In this document: positions 23,216-32,501 of the stretch, in pieces | Position numbering within the stretch: the stretch's first letter is position 1 | Layout of the letters: every line of letters begins with the position of its first letter | From: an uncultured Alphaproteobacteria bacterium | Lineage (GTDB): Bacteria > Pseudomonadota > Alphaproteobacteria > Rhodobacterales > Rhodobacteraceae | Reading direction: 5' to 3' | NCBI GenBank assembly: GCA_902586885.1 | Contig: CACIJG010000003.1 | Span: forward strand, 56,758-120,757 | DNA length: 64,000 bases | Translations under genes and position numbers: made by a program | The notes under the pieces: generated by a model | The model's database searches: none | What the model was told of the DNA's origin: nothing | Seen by the model: the letters and a program-made list of their open reading frames with translations, nothing else

Positions 23216-23962
23216 TTAATGGTCTTTAAATAAAGGACCATGCCCCTCAAACTGTTCTTTAAAACCTCTGGATCTAAGAGCATGCCAATAAGTTGCTGCA
23301 TTTATTGGTATCATTGGTTTTTTTATTTCCTCTGACATTTCGTTACACACCTCTATCATAGATAAGTTCGTTCCAACCTGTACAAAAGCATCTATGCTTT
23401 CATCGTTCATTTCCAATACATGCTGTCTCAGTTCATCTGGTTGAACATGAGCTATAGCTACAGGGCTAAGGCATTTCAAACCACGAAACTTTTTTACTAC
23501 AAATCCACAGTCTTCAAAAAACAGTGTCACATTTTTATCCGAAATAGGCCAATATGGGGAAATAACTGCAATCCGCTTTACGTCATACAAATTGAGAGCT
23601 GCTTCACAAGCAAAAGACCCTGCTGATACATCTAAACCACAATGTTTTGAAAGTTCTCCCATTCGCTCTTCTGACTGTTTTCTACCTCCCCAAAACATCA
23701 ATGCGGACATTCCCATAATCAAATGATCTGGTTCACACGTCATGCATCTGTCAACTGCTTCATATAAAGTTGCGCCTATAGCCTCCACTAAATCTTCAAA
23801 CTCCTTGTCACTTCTGACTTTCATATTTGGAATATGAATCCTGCCATAATGATTAGTAATTCCTCTTATTCGAAGACTATCCATATCTGGTTGAACAATT
23901 GTGTTTGTTGATGGCGCTACCACAGCAAACTTACACCTCCAACCGAGTGCATCCTTTGACAT
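23216..23962 (-). CDS. Maleate isomerase/arylmalonate decarboxylase-like protein without active-site cysteines
   Basis: 248 residues of the Asp/Glu racemase superfamily, maleate cis-trans isomerase branch (VVAPSTNTIVQPD at the N-terminus). Maleate isomerases use two Cys residues. Here the corresponding loops read MGMSALMFWGG and VQVGTNLSM, so both positions lack Cys. The rest of the fold, including SAGSFACEA and the ISPYWPISDKN strand, is intact. It could be a decarboxylase- or lyase-like variant acting on a small diacid. The next leftward gene is the aldehyde dehydrogenase, consistent with a catabolic role, but the reaction is open. Confidence 0.75.
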   Translation of the reverse strand: MSKDALGWRCKFAVVAPSTNTIVQPDMDSLRIRGITNHYGRIHIPNMKVRSDKEFEDLVEAIGATLYEAVDRCMTCEPDHLIMGMSALMFWGGRKQSEERMGELSKHCGLDVSAGSFACEAALNLYDVKRIAVISPYWPISDKNVTLFFEDCGFVVKKFRGLKCLSPVAIAHVQPDELRQHVLEMNDESIDAFVQVGTNLSMIEVCNEMSEEIKKPMIPINAATYWHALRSRGFKEQFEGHGPLFKDH

Positions 23963-24119
23963 GAAGACCTCTTTTCTTAATTAAAGCATGAAAGTTTCAA
24001 GTAACAGTCTAGTGTTAAAGGCAGATCTGGACAAGGGTTTTATTAATGAGTAAATTTAAGTTTAAGTAGCTCAAAATTATACTTTGAACCTTTAGTTTAG
24101 CAAGAATTGGAGACCATAA

Positions 24120-24977
24120 GTGGCTGACTCGAAACTTAGAAGAGCAATTGATTCCGGTGAAACATTAGTTGCACCTGGAGTGTATGATATGATTTCTGCG
24201 ACAATAGCCGAAAAGGTTGGTTTTCCAGCTGTTTTTGTAGGTGGCTATGGTGTTTCAGCCTCTCATTTAGGTGTGCCAGATGTTGGTATAATGACTTTTA
24301 CAGATATTTTGGAGCGTGTTCGAACGTTTTCAGCAATTCTAACTAAACCAATAATTGTGGATGCAGACACTGGTTACGGTGGATTGGTCAATTTAAGGCA
24401 CGCTGTAAGAAGCTATGAAAAAGCAGGCGTTGCTGCCATCCAAATTGAAGATCAAATATTTCCAAAACGTTGCGGCCATGCCAAAGGTGTAGAAGTTTGT
24501 GACATTCAAGAGATGTTAAAAAGAATTGGTGTAGCGACAGAGAGTAGAAATAGTGAGAATTTTCTTATAATAGCCCGAACAGACAGTCGGCTAGAGTTAG
24601 GTTTAGAAGAAGCCATAAAAAGAGCAGAAGCGTACTCGGAAGCAGGAGCTGATTTGATTTTTGTAGAATCCCCTCAGACAGTCGATGAAATGAAGATACT
24701 TAAACAATCTATAAAAACCCCTTTGGTATTTAAAATGGTACCTGATGGAAATTTGAGTGATCTAAGTTCAAAAGTACTTACTGATTTGGGCTTTAGTATT
24801 TTGATTTATCCAACCTTGGGTTTTCTTTCAGCGGCAAATGCTATTCAACAAGCTTTCAATGAATTTAAGACAACTGGGTTAGTCAAGAAACAAACTATGC
24901 AGCGCTTCGACGAATTTAGTAATATGATCGGATTTGAAGAGATTTATTCATTTGAGGATCGCTGGGATGATCAGTAA
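24120..24977 (+). CDS. PEP mutase/isocitrate lyase family enzyme
   Basis: 285 residues. The pattern VDADTGYGG and the signature KRCGH (Lys-Arg-Cys-Gly-His) are diagnostic of the ICL/PEP mutase superfamily, with the metal-binding DADTG and the loop cysteine. Members include 2-methylisocitrate lyase, oxaloacetate decarboxylase and dimethylmalate lyase. The sequence here (SARTDS-like IIARTDSRLELG) fits the carboxyvinyl-phosphonate/oxaloacetate-lyase branch rather than true isocitrate lyase. The start is GTG, supported by GGAG 7 bases upstream. It is followed 16 bases later by the deacetylase gene. Confidence 0.85.
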   Translation: MADSKLRRAIDSGETLVAPGVYDMISATIAEKVGFPAVFVGGYGVSASHLGVPDVGIMTFTDILERVRTFSAILTKPIIVDADTGYGGLVNLRHAVRSYEKAGVAAIQIEDQIFPKRCGHAKGVEVCDIQEMLKRIGVATESRNSENFLIIARTDSRLELGLEEAIKRAEAYSEAGADLIFVESPQTVDEMKILKQSIKTPLVFKMVPDGNLSDLSSKVLTDLGFSILIYPTLGFLSAANAIQQAFNEFKTTGLVKKQTMQRFDEFSNMIGFEEIYSFEDRWDDQ

Positions 24978-24993
24978 ATAAGGAGTTATAAAT

Positions 24994-25899
24994 ATGCATT
25001 ATGATTTTGTGCCGATTCCAAATCGGAAACCTTTAAAATGGCCAAACGGAAAAAGAATGGCAGTTATATTGACTACCAACTTAGAGTATTGGGAGCCTAC
25101 CAAGAATACTGACCGCGTGATCTATCCTGGAGGACCTGGGATAGTTGGAGGAACTCTTGCTGGAAACATTTATGATAACCCAAATTGGACTTGGCGAGAA
25201 TATGGTCACAGGGTAGGAGTTTGGAGAATATTTAAATTGTTTGAAGAGGCAGGAATACCTACTTCTTGTACAATAAACGGGATGATGGCAATAGAGCGCC
25301 GGGAAGTAGTTGATTATGCCGTCAATAAAGGATATGAGATAGTAGCTCACAATTACGAGCAGAGTGAGCTACTCACTGATTTCCAAGATGATGAAGAAGC
25401 AGAGAGATCAGTAATACGTAAAACTTTAGAAATTTATAAACAGGTTGTTGGTAGAGATGCGAAAGGATGGCTTTCATCTTCATTAAGATCCACTCCAAAT
25501 ACAATAGATTTAATTGCTGAAGAAGGCCTTACGTTTTTTTGTGATCTACTAAATGATGATCAACCATATCTTGTAAAAACTAGATCAGGAAAAGATATAG
25601 TCTCAGTTCCCTATAGTTCAGAGGTTAATGATTTTACGGTGTTTATGCGCCAAGGCAAAGATGTCGAAGGCGCTTTTTCTGTATTCAAGGAACAATTTGA
25701 TTGGCTATATGAAGAAAGCCGTGAAAGCGGTCGTCATATGAATATCGGTCTTCATCCTCATGTCATTGGTCAACCTTTCCGAATTCGTTCACTTCAAGAA
25801 TTTCTAAAATATCTAAAGAGCTTTGAAGACATTTGGTTTCCTACAAGGGAGGAATTAGCAAATTGGTACATGGAAAATCACAAGAGCCACATACCATGA
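24994..25899 (+). CDS. Polysaccharide deacetylase-fold (allantoinase PuuE-like) hydrolase
   Basis: 301 residues of the NodB/carbohydrate esterase 4 fold. The N-terminus LTTNLEYWEP and the block VAHNYEQSELLTD replace the usual TFDD and HSxxH metal motifs. GLHPHVIGQPFRIRSL carries a later conserved His pair. This pattern is found in metal-independent or altered NodB proteins related to PuuE allantoinase. It probably hydrolyses an amide or ureide. It has AAGGAG before ATG and lies downstream of the ICL-family gene in one operon. Confidence 0.8.
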   Translation: MHYDFVPIPNRKPLKWPNGKRMAVILTTNLEYWEPTKNTDRVIYPGGPGIVGGTLAGNIYDNPNWTWREYGHRVGVWRIFKLFEEAGIPTSCTINGMMAIERREVVDYAVNKGYEIVAHNYEQSELLTDFQDDEEAERSVIRKTLEIYKQVVGRDAKGWLSSSLRSTPNTIDLIAEEGLTFFCDLLNDDQPYLVKTRSGKDIVSVPYSSEVNDFTVFMRQGKDVEGAFSVFKEQFDWLYEESRESGRHMNIGLHPHVIGQPFRIRSLQEFLKYLKSFEDIWFPTREELANWYMENHKSHIP

Positions 25900-25910
25900 T
25901 TTTTACCTCA

Positions 25911-27113
25911 TTAGTCTACCTTCTCTAACTCTCTTAGAGAGGTGATCATAGCTGACCTCATAACATATTCTTTATGTTTCACTTTATTCGCGACAATGCC
26001 TTGTAATTCAGCATGATAAGCTGACCTCTGATCAGCATCTGTAGCATTAAGAATTGCCCTGTTTCTAAGAGCCTGTGCCTGTACTGTTTCTATAGCTACT
26101 TTTCGTCTTTGCCGCTCATACCGACCCATGGTTTCTAAAGGTGCTCCGTGCCATACCTTTGCTAACTTTTCAACCAAATTAACTGCGTCATGAATGCCTC
26201 CGTTCATTCCCATGCCTCCCAAAGGATTATTAATGTGAGCGGCATCACCTGCAAGAAAAATTCTTCCTTTGATATATTTGTCAGCGACACGCTCATGTAC
26301 TTTATAAGCAGTCTTATGAACTACATCATAAGGTTCTGATGAAGGCACAACAGCCTGCAATCTTTTTTCAACATTTTTAGGATCCATTATAAAATCCTCA
26401 GAGTGCTCGGGGTTTGTCGGTAGCAATACCCGCCATAAGCTTAGTGTTCTTAATAAGACTAACCACTCTGTGGGATCAGAGATATAAGCAATATTGGCCA
26501 AATCAGGTATCGCATTTTCGTATCTAAAGTTTGTGGATAGAACAAGAAATATTTCTGGTATTGTCAATCCCTCAAATTCAGACCCAATTGCTTTTCTTAC
26601 AACGGAGCGAGCGCCATCTGAACCAATCAAAAACCTACCTTCAAATTTTTCTCTGCTTCCATCTTCGTTTATTACAGAGACCCAAACGGAATCCTCTTTT
26701 TGTCCGACAGTCTCTGCCTTGGTTTTTGTAATTAATTCACCATCCGGATGGTTATCTATAAATTCCCGCAATGCGTTAGTAAGTTTCCATTGCTCACACT
26801 GAAGCCTGAATGGAAACCCCGTCTCACCCTCTAGAAGGCCTACATCAAATGTAGCGATTACACCTTTTTTTCTATCCCTAAATTGCCAGTTTTTACAAAC
26901 AAGTCCTTGATCAACAAGTTTTTTGGCAATGCCCAATTTATCTAGGAAATCTAGTGTTGGGGGATGAAATGTAGATGCTCTTAAATCTTGTGCCAGGTCA
27001 GCAGTTGCTTCAATTAGTTTTACCGGTATTCCTTGTGAAATAAGAGAAGCGGTGGCCACAAGTCCTACTGGTCCGGCACCAACCACAAGTACCGCCTCAC
27101 TATCATTACTCAT
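25911..27113 (-). CDS. FAD-dependent aromatic-type monooxygenase (PheA/TfdB/UbiH fold)
   Basis: 400 residues of the class A flavin monooxygenase family. The FAD fingerprint is VVGAGPVGL, the middle motif IGSDGARSVVRKAIG, and the C-terminal FAD motif GRIFLAGDAAHINNPLGGMG. Members hydroxylate aromatic or quinone-like substrates using NAD(P)H and O2. ATG at 27113 (AAGGA 10 bases ahead) is chosen, since the upstream extension reads through low-complexity sequence. It is divergent from livH with 80 bases between. Confidence 0.87.
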   Translation of the reverse strand: MSNDSEAVLVVGAGPVGLVATASLISQGIPVKLIEATADLAQDLRASTFHPPTLDFLDKLGIAKKLVDQGLVCKNWQFRDRKKGVIATFDVGLLEGETGFPFRLQCEQWKLTNALREFIDNHPDGELITKTKAETVGQKEDSVWVSVINEDGSREKFEGRFLIGSDGARSVVRKAIGSEFEGLTIPEIFLVLSTNFRYENAIPDLANIAYISDPTEWLVLLRTLSLWRVLLPTNPEHSEDFIMDPKNVEKRLQAVVPSSEPYDVVHKTAYKVHERVADKYIKGRIFLAGDAAHINNPLGGMGMNGGIHDAVNLVEKLAKVWHGAPLETMGRYERQRRKVAIETVQAQALRNRAILNATDADQRSAYHAELQGIVANKVKHKEYVMRSAMITSLRELEKVD

Positions 27114-27193
27114 AAAGTCTCTTTCCTTTTTAAATAATAATTCTAATAAAATTAGCTCTTGTACAATTTGAAAAAATTTTGTCAACTTACAAT

Positions 27194-28120
27194 ATGTTAT
27201 TTGAACAAGTGCTTCAACAAATTATAAACGGCTTAATGCTTGGAAGCATCTACATCAGTGTTGCAGTCGCATTCACTTTAGCAATTGGAATCCTGAATTT
27301 CTTAAATTTTACTATACCTGCTCTTTATATGCTAGCGGGAATGGTAGGATGGTCATTATCTCAATATGGGGTCCCTTTTGGTCTTAGTGGGCCTATAAAC
27401 TGGGCTTTTGCACTATTTATAGGGATAATTTGCGCAATCTTAGCTTCTTTATTAGTTGAAAGATTTACTTACAGGTATTTTAAAATGAAGCATGGAGATG
27501 CCACTGAACATGCAATACCTCTGGTTTCATCTCTTGGATTTTTGTTGATTTTTGAATATATAATTTTGATTGCGCATGGCTCTGATACCCGTGGATTCTC
27601 AACAGCTTTCTCCAACTTAGATTGGAGAATAGGTGGATTCATAATATCAATCCCTCAATTGTTAAGTCTTGTGTTTTCAATTCTTATAGTCGCTGGGCTA
27701 TCAGTTTTATTAAAGAGATCAAAGGTTGGACGTGCATTAAGAGCTATAGCTGAAAACCCAGATGCAGCAACTATAATGGGAATTGATGTAGACAGAATTG
27801 TACCCATTGTATTTATACTTATCGGATTTCTTTGTGGTATATCTGCAGCAATTTTTGCAATAAATTACCATGAGGTAAGCCCATATATGGGTGATCACGT
27901 GGGCACAAAAGCGATAGCCGCTATGGTAATAGGAGGATTGGGCTCTGTTTGGGGCGCTATAGCAGGGGGGCTAATCGTTGGTTTAAGTGAAACTTTGTCA
28001 ATATACTTTTTTGGAGCTTCATCCGCTCAGATTACGGTTTGGGGATTACTTCTTGTACTACTAGTCTTTAGACCAACTGGCCTATTTGGCCACAACGCTA
28101 TCGGAAAAGGTAAGTTTTAA
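27194..28120 (+). CDS. livH: Branched-chain amino acid ABC transporter permease LivH
   Basis: 308 residues with about eight membrane helices. The N-terminal QQIINGLMLGSIYISVAVAF and the cytoplasmic EAA-like loop KVGRALRAIAENPDAATIMG are LivH signatures. It forms the inner-membrane channel with LivM for import of leucine, isoleucine, valine or related amino acids and amides. ATG 27194 is chosen over TTG 27179. It heads a tight five-gene operon and overlaps livM by one base (TAATG). Confidence 0.92.
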   Translation: MLFEQVLQQIINGLMLGSIYISVAVAFTLAIGILNFLNFTIPALYMLAGMVGWSLSQYGVPFGLSGPINWAFALFIGIICAILASLLVERFTYRYFKMKHGDATEHAIPLVSSLGFLLIFEYIILIAHGSDTRGFSTAFSNLDWRIGGFIISIPQLLSLVFSILIVAGLSVLLKRSKVGRALRAIAENPDAATIMGIDVDRIVPIVFILIGFLCGISAAIFAINYHEVSPYMGDHVGTKAIAAMVIGGLGSVWGAIAGGLIVGLSETLSIYFFGASSAQITVWGLLLVLLVFRPTGLFGHNAIGKGKF

Positions 28121-28968
28121 TGAGTGGCTACCTCTCAGGTGTATTAGCTATTCTGGGCATTAATATTATTTTTGCTTATTCAATTTATATAACAGCTGCC
28201 ACCGGACAACTAAATCTTGGAGGTGCAGGCTTTCAAGCTATAGGCGCATATGCTTGTGCTCTACTATCAAATGAATTGGGATTACCAATTTATTTAACTT
28301 TAGTTTTTTCAGCTATTTTGGGTGGAGCAATAAGTTTTTTGATTGCTTTTCCTGTCCTCCGAACAAAGGGTGTTTATATGGTCTTGGCTACATTTGCTAT
28401 TGCAGAAATTGTTGCAGGCATAATCTTGAATACGGATTACTTAGGTGGCCCAACGGGTATGATAGTTAACGCATATATTGAAACTGAAGTTGTTTTGGTA
28501 GTCGCAGTTATAATAGTAATTTTAGGGTTCTATATAATGTCTACCCGAATAGGTCTAGCCATGCGAGCTGTTCACGATGATGAAGCGGTAGCTGATTTAA
28601 TGGGAGTTGATAAAAGAGCAATACAAGTCGGTGCCTTTACAATTGGAGGAGCAATAGCTGGTCTATCAGGTGGTCTATATGCTCTCTATTTCGGCTTTAT
28701 TGAAGCTCAGTATTTTAATGCCAACATATCAATTTTTGTCCTTCTTTATGTCTTAATCGGAGGTACTCAGACGGCTTGGGGTCCTCTTGTAGGAGCTTCT
28801 TTTTTTACATTAATCCCTGAAGCATTAAGAATAGGTGATGACTGGAGATTCTTTATTTTCGGAGTAATAATAGTGATTATGATGATTTTTCGACCTGAAG
28901 GAATTGTTACAAGAGACGCACTGGAGCGTGTTTGGCGTCAACTTTTTTCAGGAAAACGGAATGTCTGA
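28120..28968 (+). CDS. livM: Branched-chain amino acid ABC transporter permease LivM
   Basis: 282 residues, about eight membrane helices. Its start overlaps the livH stop (TAATG). The loop GLAMRAVHDDEAVADLMGVD is the LivM coupling loop, and NLGGAGFQAIGAYACA is the conserved N-terminal part. It is the second permease subunit of the importer. Its end overlaps livG by 8 bases. Confidence 0.92.
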   Translation: MSGYLSGVLAILGINIIFAYSIYITAATGQLNLGGAGFQAIGAYACALLSNELGLPIYLTLVFSAILGGAISFLIAFPVLRTKGVYMVLATFAIAEIVAGIILNTDYLGGPTGMIVNAYIETEVVLVVAVIIVILGFYIMSTRIGLAMRAVHDDEAVADLMGVDKRAIQVGAFTIGGAIAGLSGGLYALYFGFIEAQYFNANISIFVLLYVLIGGTQTAWGPLVGASFFTLIPEALRIGDDWRFFIFGVIIVIMMIFRPEGIVTRDALERVWRQLFSGKRNV

Positions 28969-29737
28969 CCCCATACTCAGATTGGAAGATATTTCAAAGA
29001 GCTTTGGCGGGGTGAGAGTGTTGGAGAAAGTGTCTTTTGACGTTGAAAGAGGCGCTCGCCATGCTCTAATTGGACCAAACGGAGCTGGGAAAACCACGTT
29101 ATTTAATGTTATTTCTGGAATTCATGATCCTGAACAGGGTAAAGTTTTGCTGGAAGGAAAAGACCTAAAAGGAATTCCTTCGCGAAAAAGAATAAAGAAA
29201 GGTTTATCCAGAAGCTTTCAGAATATCCGCTTGATGCCACATTTATCAGTTCTAGAAAATGTAATGCTAGGACAACACAGCAGGTTTCAATTTTTAGATA
29301 TGGTCAAGCCTTTGAATTTTTCAGCAAAATCTACAGGAAAGGCTGAAGCCATTGAAACCTTAAATAGTTTTGGCATAGATCTTTATGAAGGACAAACAGT
29401 CTCAAGCCTCCCTTACGGTATTCGCAAAAAGATAGAAGTAGTAAGGGCTCTAATGTCGGAACCCCAACTTTTATTACTAGACGAACCCGCTGCCGGCTTA
29501 AATACTGCAGAAACCAACACTCTTAGAGATCTTTTAAAAGAAGTTAGTAACCGTGGCATCACATTATTGCTAGTTGACCATGATATGCCGTTTGTTAACA
29601 GTCTCTGCGAGCAAGTGTCAGTAATGAATTTTGGACAATTAATATATGATGGTCCTATTTCTGATTTAAAAAAAGATGAAAAAGTTCTAGAGGCATATCT
29701 CGGAATGGATGAAAAATCTGAGAGGTCGAATGCTTAA
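28961..29737 (+). CDS. livG: Branched-chain amino acid ABC transporter ATPase LivG
   Basis: 258 residues. Walker A GPNGAGKTT, Q-loop RSFQNIRL, Walker B LLLLDEPAAGLN and the H-loop VDHDM are all intact. The ABC signature region reads SSLPYGIRKKIEV. It is one of the two cytosolic ATPases driving transport. ATG at 28961 (ATGTCTGA) overlaps the livM stop, so the longer upstream start at 28904 is rejected. It overlaps livF by 8 bases in the same way (ATGCTTAA). Confidence 0.92.
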   Translation: MSDPILRLEDISKSFGGVRVLEKVSFDVERGARHALIGPNGAGKTTLFNVISGIHDPEQGKVLLEGKDLKGIPSRKRIKKGLSRSFQNIRLMPHLSVLENVMLGQHSRFQFLDMVKPLNFSAKSTGKAEAIETLNSFGIDLYEGQTVSSLPYGIRKKIEVVRALMSEPQLLLLDEPAAGLNTAETNTLRDLLKEVSNRGITLLLVDHDMPFVNSLCEQVSVMNFGQLIYDGPISDLKKDEKVLEAYLGMDEKSERSNA

Positions 29738-30437
29738 GGTAGAAAATATGGACATCAGGTATGGAGCAATTCACGCTCTAAAAAATGTTTCAATATCAGT
29801 TGGGGAGTCAGAAATAGTTACTGTGGTTGGCTCAAATGGAGCCGGTAAATCTTCCCTTTTGAGAGCACTCGCAGGAACGGTAAAACCCTCAAGCGGTAAA
29901 ATATCCTTCAGGGGCGAAAAGATAAATAGTTTCTCTGCCCCTTTTAGAGTCAAATCGGGGTTAACTTTAGTCCCTGAGGGTCGACAAATTTTTGTTAGCA
30001 TGAGTGTAGAAGAAAACCTATTGTTAGGTGCACATAGCCAAACTGGACCAGAGGTAAAGTCATCAATAGAATCAATTTTTGATAGATTTGGTAACTTAGC
30101 CAGCCGACGTCATCAATTAGCTTCCGTACTATCTGGAGGCGAACAGCAGATGCTTGCAATTGGTAGAGCTATGGTTGCCAAACCAAAACTTATGATGTTG
30201 GATGAGCCGTCATTAGGCCTATCTCCGATTTTAGTTGAACAATTATTTGAGCTCATAAAAGAGTTACATAACCAAGGGATCTCAATATTGCTTGTAGAGC
30301 AGAATACCAAACTAGCATTAAAAACTGCGCAAAGAGGATATGTTCTTGAATTAGGCTCTGTTCGACAAGAAGGTACGGTTGATGAGCTCGCTGCCGACAA
30401 ACTTTTAGCAGAAGCTTATCTTGGTGAAAGCGTTTAA
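29730..30437 (+). CDS. livF: Branched-chain amino acid ABC transporter ATPase LivF
   Basis: 235 residues. Walker A GSNGAGKSS, signature LSGGEQQMLAIGRA, Walker B LMMLDEPSLGLSP and the LivF-specific LVEQN H-loop region. It pairs with LivG. ATG 29730 has GAGAGG 4 bases ahead and overlaps the livG stop, preferred to ATG 29709. The binding protein follows 39 bases later. Confidence 0.92.
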   Translation: MLKVENMDIRYGAIHALKNVSISVGESEIVTVVGSNGAGKSSLLRALAGTVKPSSGKISFRGEKINSFSAPFRVKSGLTLVPEGRQIFVSMSVEENLLLGAHSQTGPEVKSSIESIFDRFGNLASRRHQLASVLSGGEQQMLAIGRAMVAKPKLMMLDEPSLGLSPILVEQLFELIKELHNQGISILLVEQNTKLALKTAQRGYVLELGSVRQEGTVDELAADKLLAEAYLGESV

Positions 30438-30476
30438 TTGAGGTATGATGACTGGATAATTAAAGGAGGAGAGAAA

Positions 30477-31652
30477 ATGAATAAACTTAAACCTATTATT
30501 TGGGGCGCCTTAGCTCTAATTCTATCAGTTTCTGGAGGTATATCCGATACCTTAAAAATTGGTCATATTGCTGGAAAAACAGGCTGGTTAAAAGGGCCTG
30601 CTTTATCCGCTACTGTCGCGGTTGACATGGCTGTAAAGGAAATAAATGCCGCTGGTGGTGTAAATGGGAAAATGCTTGAAATAATTGAGTTTGATAGTGG
30701 ATCAGATCCAAAACAGGCGGCTCTCGCAGCAAAAACTCTTGTTCAAGACCACGATGTCCTTGCAATCGTTGGACCTTTTTCATCTGGTGAAGCAAAAGTA
30801 GCATTTAATGTGGCAGAAAGAGAGAAGATTGTAATGATGTCCAATGCTTCATCTGCACCTGGCTTAACCGATGGGAAAGAATGGGCATGGAGAATAACTG
30901 AAGATGAGGGAAAACAATTTGCAAGATTGCTTACGACATTTAAAAAGATGGATGTTCCCAGAAGCTCAGTGGATATTGTCTATGTTTCTGATGAGGCAAT
31001 CTCTGCAGTGGTGGGGACAAAACTCTATCCCTTCTTATTGAAAAAGTTTGGTATAAAGCATGGAAAACCCGTAGCTATTACATATAAAAGCTTCGATCTA
31101 GCTCCCCAAATTGCTCCAATTGTTGCCAACAATCCAGATATGGTGGCTGTAGCAGGATTACCTGAGAATGCATCAAAGACCATCAGAGAACTGAAGCGTC
31201 AGGGCTACAAAGGGAGAATGATTGGTAGTCAGATATTCGCGGATCCCAACATATTAGAACTTTTTGGTGATTTAGCTGAAGGCACTACATTCATGGCTGG
31301 ATTTCATGCAGATTCCTCTCCGAAAGCTAAGGCTTTTAATGAGAAATTTGTTAGGGAAACAAAAGCCGCAGGTATCAAGAAACTTGGAGCTCATCACTCA
31401 GATGCTCAATCATACGATGCCATTTATTTATATGCGAAAGTTATGAAAGAGCAAAACGTCACTGGCTCTAAGAGTAATGTTGCAGCAGAAAGATTGGCTA
31501 TAAAAGAAGGTCTCAAAACCGTCAGTTTCTCTGGAATACTCGGTGATAATTTATGCTTTTCAGGAAATGATGCGGAGCTTCCAGGATATGTGATCCAGAT
31601 AAAAGATAAGAAATGGACACTTATGGACAGCCACGCTCCTGATCCTTGCTAA
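30477..31652 (+). CDS. ABC transporter periplasmic binding protein (LivJ-like)
   Basis: 391 residues with a signal peptide (MNKLKPIIWGALALILSVS). The mature part is a type I periplasmic binding protein: LKIGHIAGKTGWLKGPALSA, then AVKEINAAGGVNGK and AAKTLVQDHDVLAIVGPFSSGEAK typical of Leu/Ile/Val- and amide-binding proteins. It delivers the substrate to LivHMGF. ATG 30477 has a strong AAAGGAGG ribosome binding site. It is the last gene of the operon, closed by the hairpin at 31682. Its actual ligand (amino acid, amide or aromatic acid) cannot be told from sequence. Confidence 0.9.
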   Translation: MNKLKPIIWGALALILSVSGGISDTLKIGHIAGKTGWLKGPALSATVAVDMAVKEINAAGGVNGKMLEIIEFDSGSDPKQAALAAKTLVQDHDVLAIVGPFSSGEAKVAFNVAEREKIVMMSNASSAPGLTDGKEWAWRITEDEGKQFARLLTTFKKMDVPRSSVDIVYVSDEAISAVVGTKLYPFLLKKFGIKHGKPVAITYKSFDLAPQIAPIVANNPDMVAVAGLPENASKTIRELKRQGYKGRMIGSQIFADPNILELFGDLAEGTTFMAGFHADSSPKAKAFNEKFVRETKAAGIKKLGAHHSDAQSYDAIYLYAKVMKEQNVTGSKSNVAAERLAIKEGLKTVSFSGILGDNLCFSGNDAELPGYVIQIKDKKWTLMDSHAPDPC

Positions 31653-31681
31653 ATAATATTTGAATTAAATTAGAAAATTAT

Positions 31682-31711
31682 AAATGCGCCATTTTTGGCG
31701 CATTTATTTTA
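31682..31711 (+). terminator. Rho-independent terminator of the liv operon
   Basis: A 9-base perfect stem AAATGCGCC (31682-31690) and GGCGCATTT (31697-31705), 6-base loop, followed by a T-rich tail (TTATTTT). It lies 30 bases after the binding-protein stop. Confidence 0.85.
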
Positions 31712-31775
31712 TTGACTAGAAGCCTCCAAAGTTAACCTGCTTTGGGCAGTTTAAGGGATTTCAGGAATTGTAGAT

Positions 31776-32501
31776 ATGAAGAATTTAGTTTTAGTAGGGG
31801 GCGCTGGCGGTATTGGTCGATCACTAGCGAGTAGAGCTCTTGATGATGGTTGGGACGTAACGGTAATGGATCTAGAGAAATCTCTGTCGAAACATCCTCC
31901 TGCCAAAGGTATTAAATCCAGAAAAATTGACTTAACAGACGCCCCCAGCATTGATAATGCGTTCTCAGGCTTCAAACAACTAACTGGGTTAGTTAATCTT
32001 GCTGGATATATGCAGGGTTTAAATTCGATTGAAGAAACAACAAATAAAGACTTCGATGAAGTCATAGACTTAAATTTAAAAGGTGCCTTTCTTGTTGCAA
32101 AGCAAGCCTTACCTCTTCTCAGAGTTAAGGGCGGCTCAATGGTTAATGTTGTATCAGGTCTGGCATCCAATGTCAGACCCAAATATGGTGCCTATGGCAT
32201 ATCAAAGGCAGGATTAATCAACCTTACAAAAACTTTAGCTCTAGAAGAGGCACCAAAGGTAAGAGTAAATGCTGTAGGTCCTTCGGCGGTAGATACTGCA
32301 TTCCTTAGAGGAGGCACGGGACGTTCAGACGAAAATGAGCCCATATCTTTGAATATAGAGAATTACGTGAAAATTACTCCCTTGGCGAGAATGGCGGTTC
32401 CTGAAGATATAGTAGGCCCAATAATGTTTTTATTGGGTTCAGATAGTAGCTTTATGACAGGACAAACTCTCTGGGTTAATGGTGGAGGTTACATGCCATG
32501 A
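31776..32501 (+). CDS. Short-chain dehydrogenase/reductase
   Basis: 241 residues. NAD(P) motif GGAGGIGRS, the acidic DLTD strand, NLAGYMQG, and YGAYGISKAG with YxxxK. The C-terminal GQTLWVNGGGYMP ending is typical of classical SDRs. Substrate unknown. It overlaps the next SDR by four bases (ATGA), so the two are co-translated. Confidence 0.86.
   Translation: MKNLVLVGGAGGIGRSLASRALDDGWDVTVMDLEKSLSKHPPAKGIKSRKIDLTDAPSIDNAFSGFKQLTGLVNLAGYMQGLNSIEETTNKDFDEVIDLNLKGAFLVAKQALPLLRVKGGSMVNVVSGLASNVRPKYGAYGISKAGLINLTKTLALEEAPKVRVNAVGPSAVDTAFLRGGTGRSDENEPISLNIENYVKITPLARMAVPEDIVGPIMFLLGSDSSFMTGQTLWVNGGGYMP

Noticed and set aside
28904-28960. Longer LivG start
   Set aside because: It would extend LivG by 19 unlike residues through livM; the ATG at 28961 gives the normal N-terminus and an overlap of the same type as livG-livF.
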